This document shows positions 17,581-25,895 of a stretch of 64,000 nt of DNA, piece by piece. The notes below the pieces were generated by a model. It searched no databases, had not been told where the DNA came from, and was given only the letters and a program-made list of their open reading frames with translations. Each line of letters begins with the position of its first letter. Position 1 is the first letter of the stretch. The position numbers were made by a program, and so were the translations under genes. The stretch is from Streptomyces tropicalis (GTDB lineage Bacteria; Actinomycetota; Actinomycetes; Streptomycetales; Streptomycetaceae). The DNA is taken from NCBI RefSeq assembly GCF_029269835.1, contig NZ_JARJBB010000016.1, positions 62,001-126,000 of the forward strand, read 5' to 3'.

Positions 17581-19638
17581 GTGGACGCCATGCAGCCGCT
17601 CGGTGCCGACGAGCCCACCGTCGTGGGGCCCTACCGGTTGCTCGGCCGGCTGGGCTCGGGCGGCATGGGCCGTGTCTATCTCGGCCGCAGCCCGGGCGGC
17701 CGCACGGTCGCGGTGAAGATCGTGCATCCGCACTTCGCCCTCGACGAGGAGTTCCGCGCGCGTTTCCGGCGCGAGGTCGAGGCGGCCCGCCGGGTGGGGG
17801 CCGCCTGGACCGCGCCGGTGCTGGACGCCGACCCCGGCGCCGCGGTGCCGTGGGTGGCCACCGCCTACGCCGCCGGACCCTCCCTGGCCGCGGCCGTCGC
17901 GGACGCGGGCCCGCTGCCCGCCCACTCCGCCCGGACGCTCGGGGCCGGTCTCGCCGAGGCGCTGACGGCGGTCCACCGCCTCGGGCTCGTGCACCGGGAC
18001 GTGAAGCCGTCCAACGTGCTGCTCACCCTCGACGGCCCCCTGCTCATCGACTTCGGCATCGCCCGCGCCACCGACGGCACCGCCTCCCTGACCTCCACCG
18101 GCGTCTCCATCGGCTCGCCCGGCTACATGGCGCCGGAGCAGATCCTCGGCAGGGGCGTCACGGCCGCGGCGGACGTCTTCTCGCTGGGTGCGGTGCTGGC
18201 GTACGCGGCGACCGGCGCCCCGCCGTTCCGCGGCGACTCCTCGGCCGCGCTGCTCTACCAGGTCGTCCACGAGGAGCCCGAACTCGGTCCGCTCGACGGG
18301 GACCTGCGGGAGCTGGCGGCGGCCTGCCTCGCCAAGGACCCGGGCGCGCGGCCCGCCCCCGGCGAGCTGGCCCGGCGGCTCGCCCCCGACGGTGCCGCCC
18401 GGCTCGTCGCGGGCGGCTGGCTGCCGGGGAGGCTGGTCGAGCAGGTCAGCCGGAGCGCCGTGCGGCTGCTGAACCTGGAGGCGACGGAACCGGGGGCGGG
18501 GGCCGCCGGGGGAGCGGAGCGGGGGTCCGGCTCCGACACCGGTTCCGGGCCGGTGGCGTTCAGCAAGCTCTCCCTGCCGTCCCCGGGGCGGGAGAGCGGG
18601 AGCCCGTCCGGGGCCGGTGAGGCGCAGTCCGGCGGTGGCGGTGGCGGTGGCGGTGGCCCGGTCGGTTCGGCCGATCCGGTCGGGGCGGCCGCGCCGGGCG
18701 GCCCGGTTCGGTCCGGTGGTCCGTCAGGTCCGTCGGGTCCGCCCGGGTTGCCTGGTCCGGGGACGTCGGCCGGGCCGGGTGGCCCCTCGGGTCTGCCGGG
18801 TCCGGCCGGGGCGGGTGCGCCGGGTGCCGCCGGGCGGTTCGGCCCTCCGCCGGTCATACCGCCGTCCGCCGCGGCCCCCGCGGCCCCGTCCGCCCCCTCC
18901 GCCGTCGCGCCGCCGGCCGGACACGTCCCGGACGAGTCGCCGGCCGGCGTGCCGGTGCCGTCGCCCACGCCCCGGGAGGCCGGGCCGCGCGACGCGGTGC
19001 CCGGGAGGAACGGCGCGCCCGCCCCGGACGCCGCCACCGCCGGCCCGGGCCGGTTCTCCGTGACCGTGGCCGCCGGCTCCGCGCCCGGCGACGGTGGGCG
19101 GGGCCGCCGGCTGAGCTGCAGCGTCGTGCTCGCGGTCGCGGGCGCGCTGGCCGTGGTGACCGTCGGTTCGGTCGTCGTGTTCCGCGCGGAGCACCGGGAC
19201 TCCGCGGGCAGCGCCGGCAGCGGGGACGGCGGGGCGTACCCGACGGCCCCCAGCGCCTCGGCAGGAGCCACCGGCGGCGGACCGGGCGCCGTCCCGGACC
19301 GCTATCTCGGCACCTGGGAGGGGCAGGCCACCGCGCTCGGCGGAACCCTGCCCATGGGCACCTTCCGGCTCACCGTCCGCGAGGGCGCCGTGGGCCGGAA
19401 GGTGGGCACCCTGCGGCAGACCGACCAGCTCGGCGGTGTCTGCGAGGACGTCCTCACCCTGAAGCAGGTGACCGCAGGGCAGCTCGTCACGGTGTCCGTG
19501 GGGGCGGCCACGAACCACGCGGGCTGCGACCCCGCCGCCCACACCGTCCGCCTCACCCCGGTCGGCGACGACCTGGAGTACACGGCGGTCAGCGCGCCGG
19601 AGGGCAACCCGCGGGCGCGGCTGTCCCGCGTCCGGTAG
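17581..19638 (+). CDS. Transmembrane Ser/Thr protein kinase (PknB-like) with extracellular domain
   Basis: The protein has 685 residues. The kinase domain covers about 18-275: glycine loop GRLGSGGMGRVY (22-33), invariant Lys46 in VAVK, HRDVKPSNVLL, DFGIARA and the GYMAPEQ segment. A Pro/Gly-rich linker with a nine-Gly run follows (about 300-500), then one transmembrane helix (about 515-540). The external C-terminal domain of about 115 residues contains ship-shaped beta strands and two Cys (in GGVCED and HAGCDP) that could form a disulphide. No PASTA repeats are present, so the ligand is unknown. GTG 17581 or ATG 17590 could be the start; GGGGGAGGG abuts the GTG. Confidence 0.9.
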   Translation: MDAMQPLGADEPTVVGPYRLLGRLGSGGMGRVYLGRSPGGRTVAVKIVHPHFALDEEFRARFRREVEAARRVGAAWTAPVLDADPGAAVPWVATAYAAGPSLAAAVADAGPLPAHSARTLGAGLAEALTAVHRLGLVHRDVKPSNVLLTLDGPLLIDFGIARATDGTASLTSTGVSIGSPGYMAPEQILGRGVTAAADVFSLGAVLAYAATGAPPFRGDSSAALLYQVVHEEPELGPLDGDLRELAAACLAKDPGARPAPGELARRLAPDGAARLVAGGWLPGRLVEQVSRSAVRLLNLEATEPGAGAAGGAERGSGSDTGSGPVAFSKLSLPSPGRESGSPSGAGEAQSGGGGGGGGGPVGSADPVGAAAPGGPVRSGGPSGPSGPPGLPGPGTSAGPGGPSGLPGPAGAGAPGAAGRFGPPPVIPPSAAAPAAPSAPSAVAPPAGHVPDESPAGVPVPSPTPREAGPRDAVPGRNGAPAPDAATAGPGRFSVTVAAGSAPGDGGRGRRLSCSVVLAVAGALAVVTVGSVVVFRAEHRDSAGSAGSGDGGAYPTAPSASAGATGGGPGAVPDRYLGTWEGQATALGGTLPMGTFRLTVREGAVGRKVGTLRQTDQLGGVCEDVLTLKQVTAGQLVTVSVGAATNHAGCDPAAHTVRLTPVGDDLEYTAVSAPEGNPRARLSRVR

Positions 19639-19850
19639 CCCGCGGGCGGCCCGCCCCTGCCGAGCGCGCTGGTGACGGCGGGGGTTGCCGGTACCGGCGT
19701 GCGAACCCCCGCTCACCGAGGCGGACTCGGGGCGGTCGTTCCGCAACTCCGCGCTGTGGAAGGACGGGGCGCCGGGCCGGGGCTCCCAGTAGTCTCCGTG
19801 CACCGGGGGACGACGGACGCGGCTCCGGGGCCGACGGGGAGGGGACCCTC

Positions 19851-19910
19851 ATGCGGATGCCGGACGGGGACGCCCGTGAGTACGGTGACGCGCGGGGCGC
19901 CGCCCGATGA
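19851..19910 (+). CDS. 19-codon upstream ORF coupled to the prepilin peptidase
   Basis: ATG 19851 is preceded by GGGGAGGGG at good spacing. The frame encodes MRMPDGDAREYGDARGAAR and ends with a TGA that overlaps the prepilin peptidase ATG in an ATGA motif (19907-19910). The strong ribosome site and exact coupling suggest the peptidase, which has no good site of its own, is translated by re-initiation. Whether the peptide itself matters is unknown. This is too short to be judged by composition, so confidence is moderate. Confidence 0.6.
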   Translation: MRMPDGDAREYGDARGAAR

Positions 19911-21022
19911 CGGGAGCCCCGGCGCTGATCGCCGCCGCCGCGGTGTGGGGCGCGACGGCCGGAGCCCTGCTGCCCCGCCCCGCCCACCGGCTCTCCGTGC
20001 CCTCCGGCGAACCCTGGCGCGCCGCGTGCCCGGCGGGACATCCCCTGCGCGGCTGGCTGGGCGCCCGCCCCTGCGGCTCCTGCGCCCCCGGCGACCAGCC
20101 GCAGGCCGGTGTCCTGCCCGACCAGCCGCAGTCCGGCGCCCCTGCCCCGGCGCCGTCGCCCGACACCGGCGACCTTCCGCAGGCCACCGCCCCGACCGAC
20201 CGGCCGCATGCCGCTGCCCCGCCCGGCCGGACCCGTGCCCCCGCTCCCACCCCGTCGCCCGGTGTCCCCGCGCGCCCCGAACCCGACCCGGGCTCGCCCC
20301 GCCCGGCCGAGGCGCCGCCGGGCGGCGGACCGGCGCGTGCCGGAGACCCCGTACCCGGCGCGGACGCCGCCCCGGGTGCCGACGCGGCTCCCGGCGGCGA
20401 GGGGGCACCCACGGCACCCGGTGCCGACGCGTCCCCGGGTGACCGGGCGGCTCCCGGTGCGGACGCCGATGCCGGCGGCGGCCGGGCCGGTGCCCCGGCG
20501 CTCGGCGTCGTCACCGCCCTGGTGTGCGCCGCCCTCGCCGCCGCCACCGGCCCCCGGCCCGAGGCCGCCGTCTGGCTGCTGCTCGCGCCCGTCGGGGTGC
20601 TGCTCGCGGTCGTCGACCTGAGGGTGCGGCGGCTGCCGGACGTGCTCACGCTTCCGCTGGCCGGCGCCACGCTCGCGCTCCTCGGCGCGGCCGCCCTGCT
20701 GCCGGGGCACGCCGGGCACTGGCCGACCGCGCTCTACGGCTCCCTGGCGCTGGGCGGCGGCTACCTGGTGCTCTTCCTCGTCAACCCCGCCGGCATGGGC
20801 TTCGGCGACGTGAAGCTCGCGCTCGCCGCGGGGGCCTCCCTCGGCTGGTACGGCTGGCCCACGGTCCTGCTGGGCGCGTTCGCCGGGTTCGTGTTCGGGG
20901 CGCTGTACGGCGGTGCCCTCGTCGTCACGCGGCGGGCCGGGCGCCGTACCGCCATCGCGTTCGGGCCCTTCCTGATCGCCGGCGCCCTCGCCGGGCTGCT
21001 GCTCGGCGCGGCCGCGGCCTGA
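19907..21022 (+). CDS. Type IV prepilin peptidase-like (A24) membrane protease with disordered insert
   Basis: The 371-residue protein keeps a short N-terminal part with CPAGHPL and CGSC, reminiscent of the zinc-type Cys pairs of the A24 methylase domain. A roughly 115-residue Pro/Ala/Gly/Asp-rich insert full of APGAD-like repeats follows (about 60-185). The C-terminal membrane core (about 190-371) has the aspartates of VVDLRVRRLPD and the GFGDVKL (GxGD) motif. It would cleave prepilins or related secreted pseudopilins. It is translationally coupled to the 19-codon ORF. No pilin or secretion genes are nearby, so the substrate lies elsewhere. Confidence 0.8.
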   Translation: MTGAPALIAAAAVWGATAGALLPRPAHRLSVPSGEPWRAACPAGHPLRGWLGARPCGSCAPGDQPQAGVLPDQPQSGAPAPAPSPDTGDLPQATAPTDRPHAAAPPGRTRAPAPTPSPGVPARPEPDPGSPRPAEAPPGGGPARAGDPVPGADAAPGADAAPGGEGAPTAPGADASPGDRAAPGADADAGGGRAGAPALGVVTALVCAALAAATGPRPEAAVWLLLAPVGVLLAVVDLRVRRLPDVLTLPLAGATLALLGAAALLPGHAGHWPTALYGSLALGGGYLVLFLVNPAGMGFGDVKLALAAGASLGWYGWPTVLLGAFAGFVFGALYGGALVVTRRAGRRTAIAFGPFLIAGALAGLLLGAAAA

Positions 21023-21147
21023 GGTCGGTGCCGGAAAACGGCTGGCGTAGGCTGGTTCGGACCGTCCGACCCCACGACCGCCCGAGCTCCACGTGCCCCG
21101 CGCACGGGTGCTTCGTACCACTCACCCTTGACGAAAGGGACGCCCCG

Positions 21148-22347
21148 GTGACCGAGAAGGCCGACCTCCAGTCCGTCCTCGACCGTGCCGCCGCGGGCGG
21201 GCGGATCACGCCCGAAGAGGCGCTCGACCTCTACCGCCACGCGCCGCTGCACGCCCTCGGCTCCGCCGCCGACGCCGTGCGCCGCCGTCTGTACGCGGGC
21301 ACCGAGCACATCGCGACGTACATCATCGAGCGCAACATCAACTACACGAACGTGTGCGTCACCGCGTGCCGGTTCTGCGCCTTCTACGCGGCCCCCAAGG
21401 ACACCGCGAAGGGCTGGACCCGGGACCTCGACGACATCCTGCGCCGCTGCGCCGAGACCGTGGAACTCGGCGGCACGCAGATCATGTTCCAGGGCGGTCA
21501 CCACCCGGACTACGGCGTGGAGTACTACGAGAAGCACTTCGGCGCCATCAAGGAGGCCTTCCCCCAGCTGGTGATCCACTCGCTGGGCGCCTCCGAGGTC
21601 GAGCACATGGCCCGGATCAGCGGGGTCTCCGTGGAGGAGGCCATCACCCGGATCCACGAGGCCGGACTCGACTCCTTCGCCGGTGCCGGCGCCGAACTGC
21701 TCCCGGAGCGGCCGCGCAAGGCGATCGCCCCGCTGAAGGAGTCCGGCGAGCGCTGGCTGGAGATCATGGAGACCGCGCACCGGCTGGGCGTGGAGTCCAC
21801 CTCCACCATGCTGATGGGCACCGGCGAGACCAACGCCGAGCGCATCGAGCACCTGCGGATGATCCGCGACGTGCAGGACCGCACGGGCGGCTTCCGCGCC
21901 TTCATCCCGTACACCTACCAGCCGGAGAACAACCACCTGAAGGGCCGCACCCAGGCGACCCTGTTCGAGTACCTGCGGATGATCGCGATCGCCCGCCTCT
22001 TCCTCGACAACGTCCGCCACATCCAGGGCTCGTGGCTGACCACCGGCAAGGACGTCGGCCAGCTGACCCTGCACCACGGCGCCGACGACCTCGGTTCGAT
22101 CATGCTGGAGGAGAACGTGGTCTCCTCCGCCGGTGCCCGGCACCGCTCCAACCGGATGGAGATCATCGACCTGATCCGCAAGGCGGACCGCGTCCCCGCG
22201 CAGCGCTCCACCACGTACGAGCACCTCGTCGTCCACGACGACCCGGCGAACGACCCGGTCGACGACCGTGTCATGTCGCACATCTCCTCCACCGCCATCG
22301 CGGGCGGCACGGCGCACCCGGAGCTGAAGCTCCTCACCTCCAACTGA
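21148..22347 (+). CDS. mqnC: Dehypoxanthine futalosine cyclase, radical SAM (MqnC)
   Basis: The 399-residue protein has the radical-SAM site CVTACRFC (Cys70, Cys74, Cys77). MqnC cyclises dehypoxanthine futalosine to cyclic dehypoxanthine futalosine. It is distinguished from MqnE by the ERNINYTNVC leader and its closeness to the MqnC/CofH branch. The GTG at 21148 is preceded by AAGGGA at a 7-nt spacing. The upstream in-frame extension runs through the peptidase gene and is rejected. A TAGGCT hexamer at 21047 may be the -10. Confidence 0.92.
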   Translation: MTEKADLQSVLDRAAAGGRITPEEALDLYRHAPLHALGSAADAVRRRLYAGTEHIATYIIERNINYTNVCVTACRFCAFYAAPKDTAKGWTRDLDDILRRCAETVELGGTQIMFQGGHHPDYGVEYYEKHFGAIKEAFPQLVIHSLGASEVEHMARISGVSVEEAITRIHEAGLDSFAGAGAELLPERPRKAIAPLKESGERWLEIMETAHRLGVESTSTMLMGTGETNAERIEHLRMIRDVQDRTGGFRAFIPYTYQPENNHLKGRTQATLFEYLRMIAIARLFLDNVRHIQGSWLTTGKDVGQLTLHHGADDLGSIMLEENVVSSAGARHRSNRMEIIDLIRKADRVPAQRSTTYEHLVVHDDPANDPVDDRVMSHISSTAIAGGTAHPELKLLTSN

Positions 22348-22354
22348 CGCCCCC

Positions 22355-22804
22355 GTGCTGACGATCCACGCGGCGGCCGAGGTCCGGCGGAGCTGGGACG
22401 ACCCCCGGCCGCTGCGGGACGGCGGGGTCGTCGTCCAGGGCTCGCGGGTGGCCGCGGTGGGACCGCTCGCCGAACTCCGGCAGCGGTTCCCGGCGGCACG
22501 GGTGCGGAGCTGGCCGGGCGTGCTCGGTCCCGCCCTCGTGCACGAGGGCCCGCTCCCCGAGGCGCCGTCGCCGCGGGAGCGCCTGCACGCGGTGCTGACG
22601 TCGGGCGCGGTGGCGGTCCTGCAGCGCTACGCCGAGGGTCCCGAACTCCGCGCCGCCGCCGAGCGCAACGACATCGTGCTCCTCGCCGCCGTGCGCCCGC
22701 CCGTCCTCGCCGACGGCGGCCGCGCCGACCTCGCGGTCCTCGACGCCGACGGCGCCTGCCTCGCCACCGTGTGCGCGGGACGCCTCGTGCACCGCAGGCG
22801 CTGA
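22355..22804 (+). CDS. Imidazolonepropionase-like/amidohydrolase N- and C-edge domain protein
   Basis: The 149-residue protein begins MLTIHAAAEVRRSW and has GGVVVQGSRVAAVGPL near residues 25-40, the beta-strand region that flanks the metal-dependent hydrolase barrel. It ends with GRADLAVLDADGA and VCAGRLVHRR, the C-terminal half of that composite domain. The barrel with its metal His ligands is missing, so it cannot be a normal amidohydrolase; it may be a regulator or binding protein. The start is a GTG 7 bp after mqnC, so the two are probably one transcript. Confidence 0.7.
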   Translation: MLTIHAAAEVRRSWDDPRPLRDGGVVVQGSRVAAVGPLAELRQRFPAARVRSWPGVLGPALVHEGPLPEAPSPRERLHAVLTSGAVAVLQRYAEGPELRAAAERNDIVLLAAVRPPVLADGGRADLAVLDADGACLATVCAGRLVHRRR

Positions 22805-22824
22805 CCGCCCGGACCGCCGGGTCC

Positions 22825-22843
22825 CCGCCCCCGGCCGGGGCGG
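22825..22843. terminator. Convergent hairpin after the mqnC unit
   Basis: CCGCCCC pairs with GGGGCGG around a 5-nt loop, in the 64-bp gap between two convergent genes. It could terminate both. Confidence 0.55.
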
Positions 22844-22868
22844 CGGAGGTCCCCCGGAACGGCCGGGG

Positions 22869-23900
22869 TCACCCGGAGAACGCCTCCGCGAACGCCCCCG
22901 GCCGCTGCGCCACCCCGCTGCAGTCGGTCGCCGCGTCGTGCTGCTCCGGGGCGCCCGTGCGGCACGGCTGGTCCCGGAAGGTCGCCCACATCGACACCCA
23001 GGCGATCTTCTTCCGCACGGCGAACTCCCGTACCCGGGCCGCGCCGGCGAGCGTGAGGGTCTCCCCCTTCACGTCGTTGACGCCGATCATCGAGGTCAGC
23101 GCCATGGCGCGCCAGGCGGCCGCGTCGGACAGCCCGAGGACCTTCCTCAGCTGGGCGTGGGTGGCCTGCGCCGAGGCGAGGGCGTAGCCGCCCATGTCGC
23201 CGGCGTAGGACTCCCCGTAGTTCATGGTCATGATGTCGACGGCGGAGATCCGGACGCCGTGGGAGCGCGCGGACTTCAGCAGGGCCAGGCCGCCCGCGTC
23301 CAGCCCGTCCGGCATGACCGGCAGGGTGAAGGAGACCTCCAGGGAGGGCCGCTCCCGCTGCAGCCGCGCGACGGCCTCCGAGCGCCGGGCGACGGACGCC
23401 GCGTCGGACAGGACGCCGCCCTCGACGTCGAAGTCGGCCCGGGCCGATCCGGCGGCGTCCAGCGCGCGGCCGTAGGCGGCGGCGAGGGCGGGGACGCCGG
23501 TGCAGGCGGCCGCCAGCTCCGTGCCGGACTCCCCGCCGAAGGAGACGCGGACCGCGGCGCCCGACGCCCGCAGCCGGGAGATCCGGGCCTTCACCGCCGG
23601 ATCGCCGATCGCCCGGTCGCCGTTCCACGCGGGGGTGCAGCTCGTGCCCCGGGCGATGACGAAGGCGAGGTTGTAGGCGGAGGGGGAGCCCGCGGAGTCC
23701 TGGGCGGACGCCGTCGTGGCGCTCACGTAGGGGGCGTACGCCGTACCGCCCGAGCCTCCCGCGGCCGGTCCCGCGCCCGGTGCGCCGCCCTCTCCGCGCG
23801 GTGCCGCGGCCGCGGCACCGCCGGCCCCCGGGGAGCACCCCGTGACGGCCAGGGCGACCACGCAGGCGAGCCCGGCCGCCGGCTTGAGGAAACTCCGCAT
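22869..23900 (-). CDS. Secreted lipoprotein with GH18 chitinase-like domain
   Basis: The 343-residue protein starts with a type II signal peptide ending in the lipobox VTGC (Cys about residue 22), so it is a lipid-anchored surface protein. A Gly/Ala/Pro-rich spacer follows. The domain resembles glycoside hydrolase family 18: VRVSFGGESG and the DFDVEGG segment carrying a DxxDxDxE-like acidic cluster, plus DIMTMNYGES and SMWATFRDQP. Chitin or cell-wall glycan binding or hydrolysis is plausible. ATG 23900 is chosen for its classical signal sequence; a start at 23921 is possible. Confidence 0.8.
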   Translation of the reverse strand: MRSFLKPAAGLACVVALAVTGCSPGAGGAAAAAPRGEGGAPGAGPAAGGSGGTAYAPYVSATTASAQDSAGSPSAYNLAFVIARGTSCTPAWNGDRAIGDPAVKARISRLRASGAAVRVSFGGESGTELAAACTGVPALAAAYGRALDAAGSARADFDVEGGVLSDAASVARRSEAVARLQRERPSLEVSFTLPVMPDGLDAGGLALLKSARSHGVRISAVDIMTMNYGESYAGDMGGYALASAQATHAQLRKVLGLSDAAAWRAMALTSMIGVNDVKGETLTLAGAARVREFAVRKKIAWVSMWATFRDQPCRTGAPEQHDAATDCSGVAQRPGAFAEAFSG

Positions 23901-24095
23901 CGTGCACGCACCCGTTCTCATGTGGTCCGTCCCGGACCGGGTCGACAAGGGGACTTCTGACCGGAACCTCTCACGCGCGGACGGACGGGCGGGCGACTTC
24001 GTCGATCCCCTGAAGACACGGACGAGGTGATGTATAGGGGGCCGATCGCCGTGCCCGGCCCGGGGCGCCCCGGCGCGTGCTGCCACAATGGGCCC

Positions 24096-24791
24096 GTGAC
24101 CCGCGCATCCCTGGAGAAGCAGCCGCACGAAGTCGCCTCGATGTTCGACGACGTGGCGGAACGGTACGACCTGACCAACGACCTGCTGTCGCTGGGGCAG
24201 GACCGGCGCTGGCGCAAGGAGGTCGCCGCCGCCGTCGACGCCCGGCCGGCGCAGAAGGTCCTCGACCTCGCCGCCGGCACGGCCACCTCCTCGCTGCCCT
24301 TCACCCGGGCCGGCGCCTACGTCGTGCCGTGCGACTTCTCGCTCGGCATGCTCCAGGTGGGCAAGCGCCGCAACGCCTGGCTGCCGTTCACCGCGGGCGA
24401 CGCGACGCGGCTGCCGTTCAAGGACGACACCTTCGACGCCGTCACCATCTCCTTCGGCCTGCGCAACGTGCAGGACACCGACGCCGCGCTGCGGGAGATG
24501 CACCGCGTGACCCGGCCCGGCGGGCGGGTGGTGATCTGCGAGTTCTCGCACCCCACCTGGGCGCCCTTCCGCACCGTCTACACCGAGTACCTGATGCGCG
24601 CCCTGCCGCCGGTGGCCCGCGCGGTGTCGTCCAACCCCGACGCCTACGTCTACCTCGCCGAGTCCATCCGCGCCTGGCCCGACCAGCCGGCACTGGCCGG
24701 CCGGCTGCGCGGGGCGGGCTGGTCCCGGGTGGCCTGGCGCAACCTCAGCGGCGGCATCGTCGCACTGCACCGGGGCTTCAAGGAGAGCTGA
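24096..24791 (+). CDS. menG: Demethylmenaquinone methyltransferase (MenG/UbiE family)
   Basis: The 231-residue class I SAM methyltransferase has motif I VLDLAAGTATSS (about 55-66) and the UbiE/MenG signatures FDDVAERYDLTND and FGLRNVQD. It methylates demethylmenaquinone in the last ring step, giving menaquinone. A longer in-frame frame starting at 24027 is rejected because the GTG at 24096 begins at the conserved N-terminus (VTRASLEKQPHEVASMFDD). CACAAT is exactly 6 nt upstream, a possible leaderless promoter. It is divergent from the GH18 gene. Confidence 0.95.
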   Translation: MTRASLEKQPHEVASMFDDVAERYDLTNDLLSLGQDRRWRKEVAAAVDARPAQKVLDLAAGTATSSLPFTRAGAYVVPCDFSLGMLQVGKRRNAWLPFTAGDATRLPFKDDTFDAVTISFGLRNVQDTDAALREMHRVTRPGGRVVICEFSHPTWAPFRTVYTEYLMRALPPVARAVSSNPDAYVYLAESIRAWPDQPALAGRLRGAGWSRVAWRNLSGGIVALHRGFKES

Positions 24792-24857
24792 GACCGGCCG
24801 GCCGCGCCGCCCGCCCGCATCGCGGGGGGACCTCACGCGTGCCGGGCGCGGTGGCCC

Positions 24858-25196
24858 TCAACCGATGACCGCGACCGGGTCGTCGGACTCCCCGGCCTCC
24901 CGCTGGAGGCCGCCGCTCGGCGGGTGCGGGATGCGCGGCTCCCGCACCCCCGCACCGCCACCGCCCTCGCCCTCGGCCAGGTCGAACCAGACGGTCACCA
25001 CGGCACCCCGCGGCACCTCGGCGCCCGGATGGGGATACTGGCGCACCACGTAGTCGACCACCGTGCGATGGAAGTCGGGCCGGTCCGGCGCGGCGAGCAG
25101 CACGCCCTGCGCCTGCGCTCTCTCGCGTGCGTCCACGGCCATCAGGCCGACGAGGCGCGGCACCCGCACCTCGGGAGTCTTGGGCGTTATGTACAC
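24858..25196 (-). CDS. Soluble single-PASTA-domain protein
   Basis: The 112-residue protein consists of one PASTA-type domain (residues about 10-75). This begins RVPRLVGLMAVDARERAQ and ends with GAEVPRGAVVTVWFD, the usual alpha-beta-beta-beta pattern. A Gly/Glu/Pro-rich C-terminal tail follows. No transmembrane helix or signal peptide is visible, so it is apparently cytoplasmic, unlike PASTA domains in kinases or penicillin-binding proteins. The GTG at 25196 fits GGGGGTGA 5 nt upstream; other in-frame GTGs exist a few codons up. Partners are unknown. Confidence 0.75.
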   Translation of the reverse strand: MYITPKTPEVRVPRLVGLMAVDARERAQAQGVLLAAPDRPDFHRTVVDYVVRQYPHPGAEVPRGAVVTVWFDLAEGEGGGGAGVREPRIPHPPSGGLQREAGESDDPVAVIG

Positions 25197-25289
25197 AGAC
25201 GTCACCCCCAGCGGTAGGTGAAGGGTAACTCCCGCGGTGCACCGGCCGGAAGCGTCCGGTGCCGTTCCGTGACCTCCGGGCACTCAGCG

Positions 25290-25796
25290 TCACAGCTCCA
25301 GCCGGTAGCAGTGCCCCTTCTGCTCCGACACGGGCGTCACGAAGGTCTCGGCCAGCTGCATCCCCAGCCTCCGGGTGACCGCGATCGAGCGGGCGTTGCG
25401 CGCGTCGACCATCGCGACGACGCGGGGCAGCCCCGCCGATCTCAGCCGCGCCAGGGTCTCCTGCGCCGCCGCGGTGACGTACCCCTTGCCCCAGTGCTCC
25501 CGGCCGAGCCGCCAGCCGATCTCCGTCTCGCCCTTCGGGCCCCAGTCCCGCGGCCACGGCTGCGCCCCGGTGAAGCCGACGACCCGGTCCTCCCCGTCGA
25601 GCACGGTCCACAGGCAGAAACCCAGTTCGGCGTCGTGCCGGCGCTGGCGGGCGGTCAGCTCCTCGTACACGGACAGACCCGCGGACCGGCCGCCGTGGAA
25701 CTCCATGACCTCGCGGTCGTCGAAGATCCGGTGCCAGGCCACGGCGTCCTCGTCGGTGGGAACGCGCAGGCGTACGACGGGGAGTGCTCGGTTCAC
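25290..25796 (-). CDS. GNAT acetyltransferase, RimJ/RimL-like
   Basis: The 168-residue GNAT protein has WRLGREHWGKGYVTAAAQ as the acetyl-CoA-binding stretch (about residues 80-98) and the ARSIAVTRRLGM segment. It resembles Rim-type Nalpha-acetyltransferases and ribosomal-protein or small-molecule acetylases; the substrate is unknown. The GTG start has an AAGGG site about 9 nt upstream. It is divergent from the geranylgeranyl-reductase-family gene, with 99 bp between the two start codons. Confidence 0.85.
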   Translation of the reverse strand: MNRALPVVRLRVPTDEDAVAWHRIFDDREVMEFHGGRSAGLSVYEELTARQRRHDAELGFCLWTVLDGEDRVVGFTGAQPWPRDWGPKGETEIGWRLGREHWGKGYVTAAAQETLARLRSAGLPRVVAMVDARNARSIAVTRRLGMQLAETFVTPVSEQKGHCYRLEL

Positions 25797-25895
25797 GGGG
25801 GCAACCCTTCAGCCGGTTGATCAATTCTGCTGAATAGACTGCCCATGTCCAGTGCCGGTCGGCACGCAGATTCCGAACCTTGGGGAGATCCCGCC

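Noticed and set aside
20524..21147. Upstream in-frame extension of mqnC
   Set aside because: It overlaps the prepilin peptidase in another frame, and the GTG at 21148 has its own ribosome site and the conserved N-terminus.
25845..25895. ATG 25845 as start of the geranylgeranyl-reductase-family gene
   Set aside because: The TAGACT -10-like site lies only 4 nt before it and there is no ribosome site; GTG 25896 has GGGGAG.
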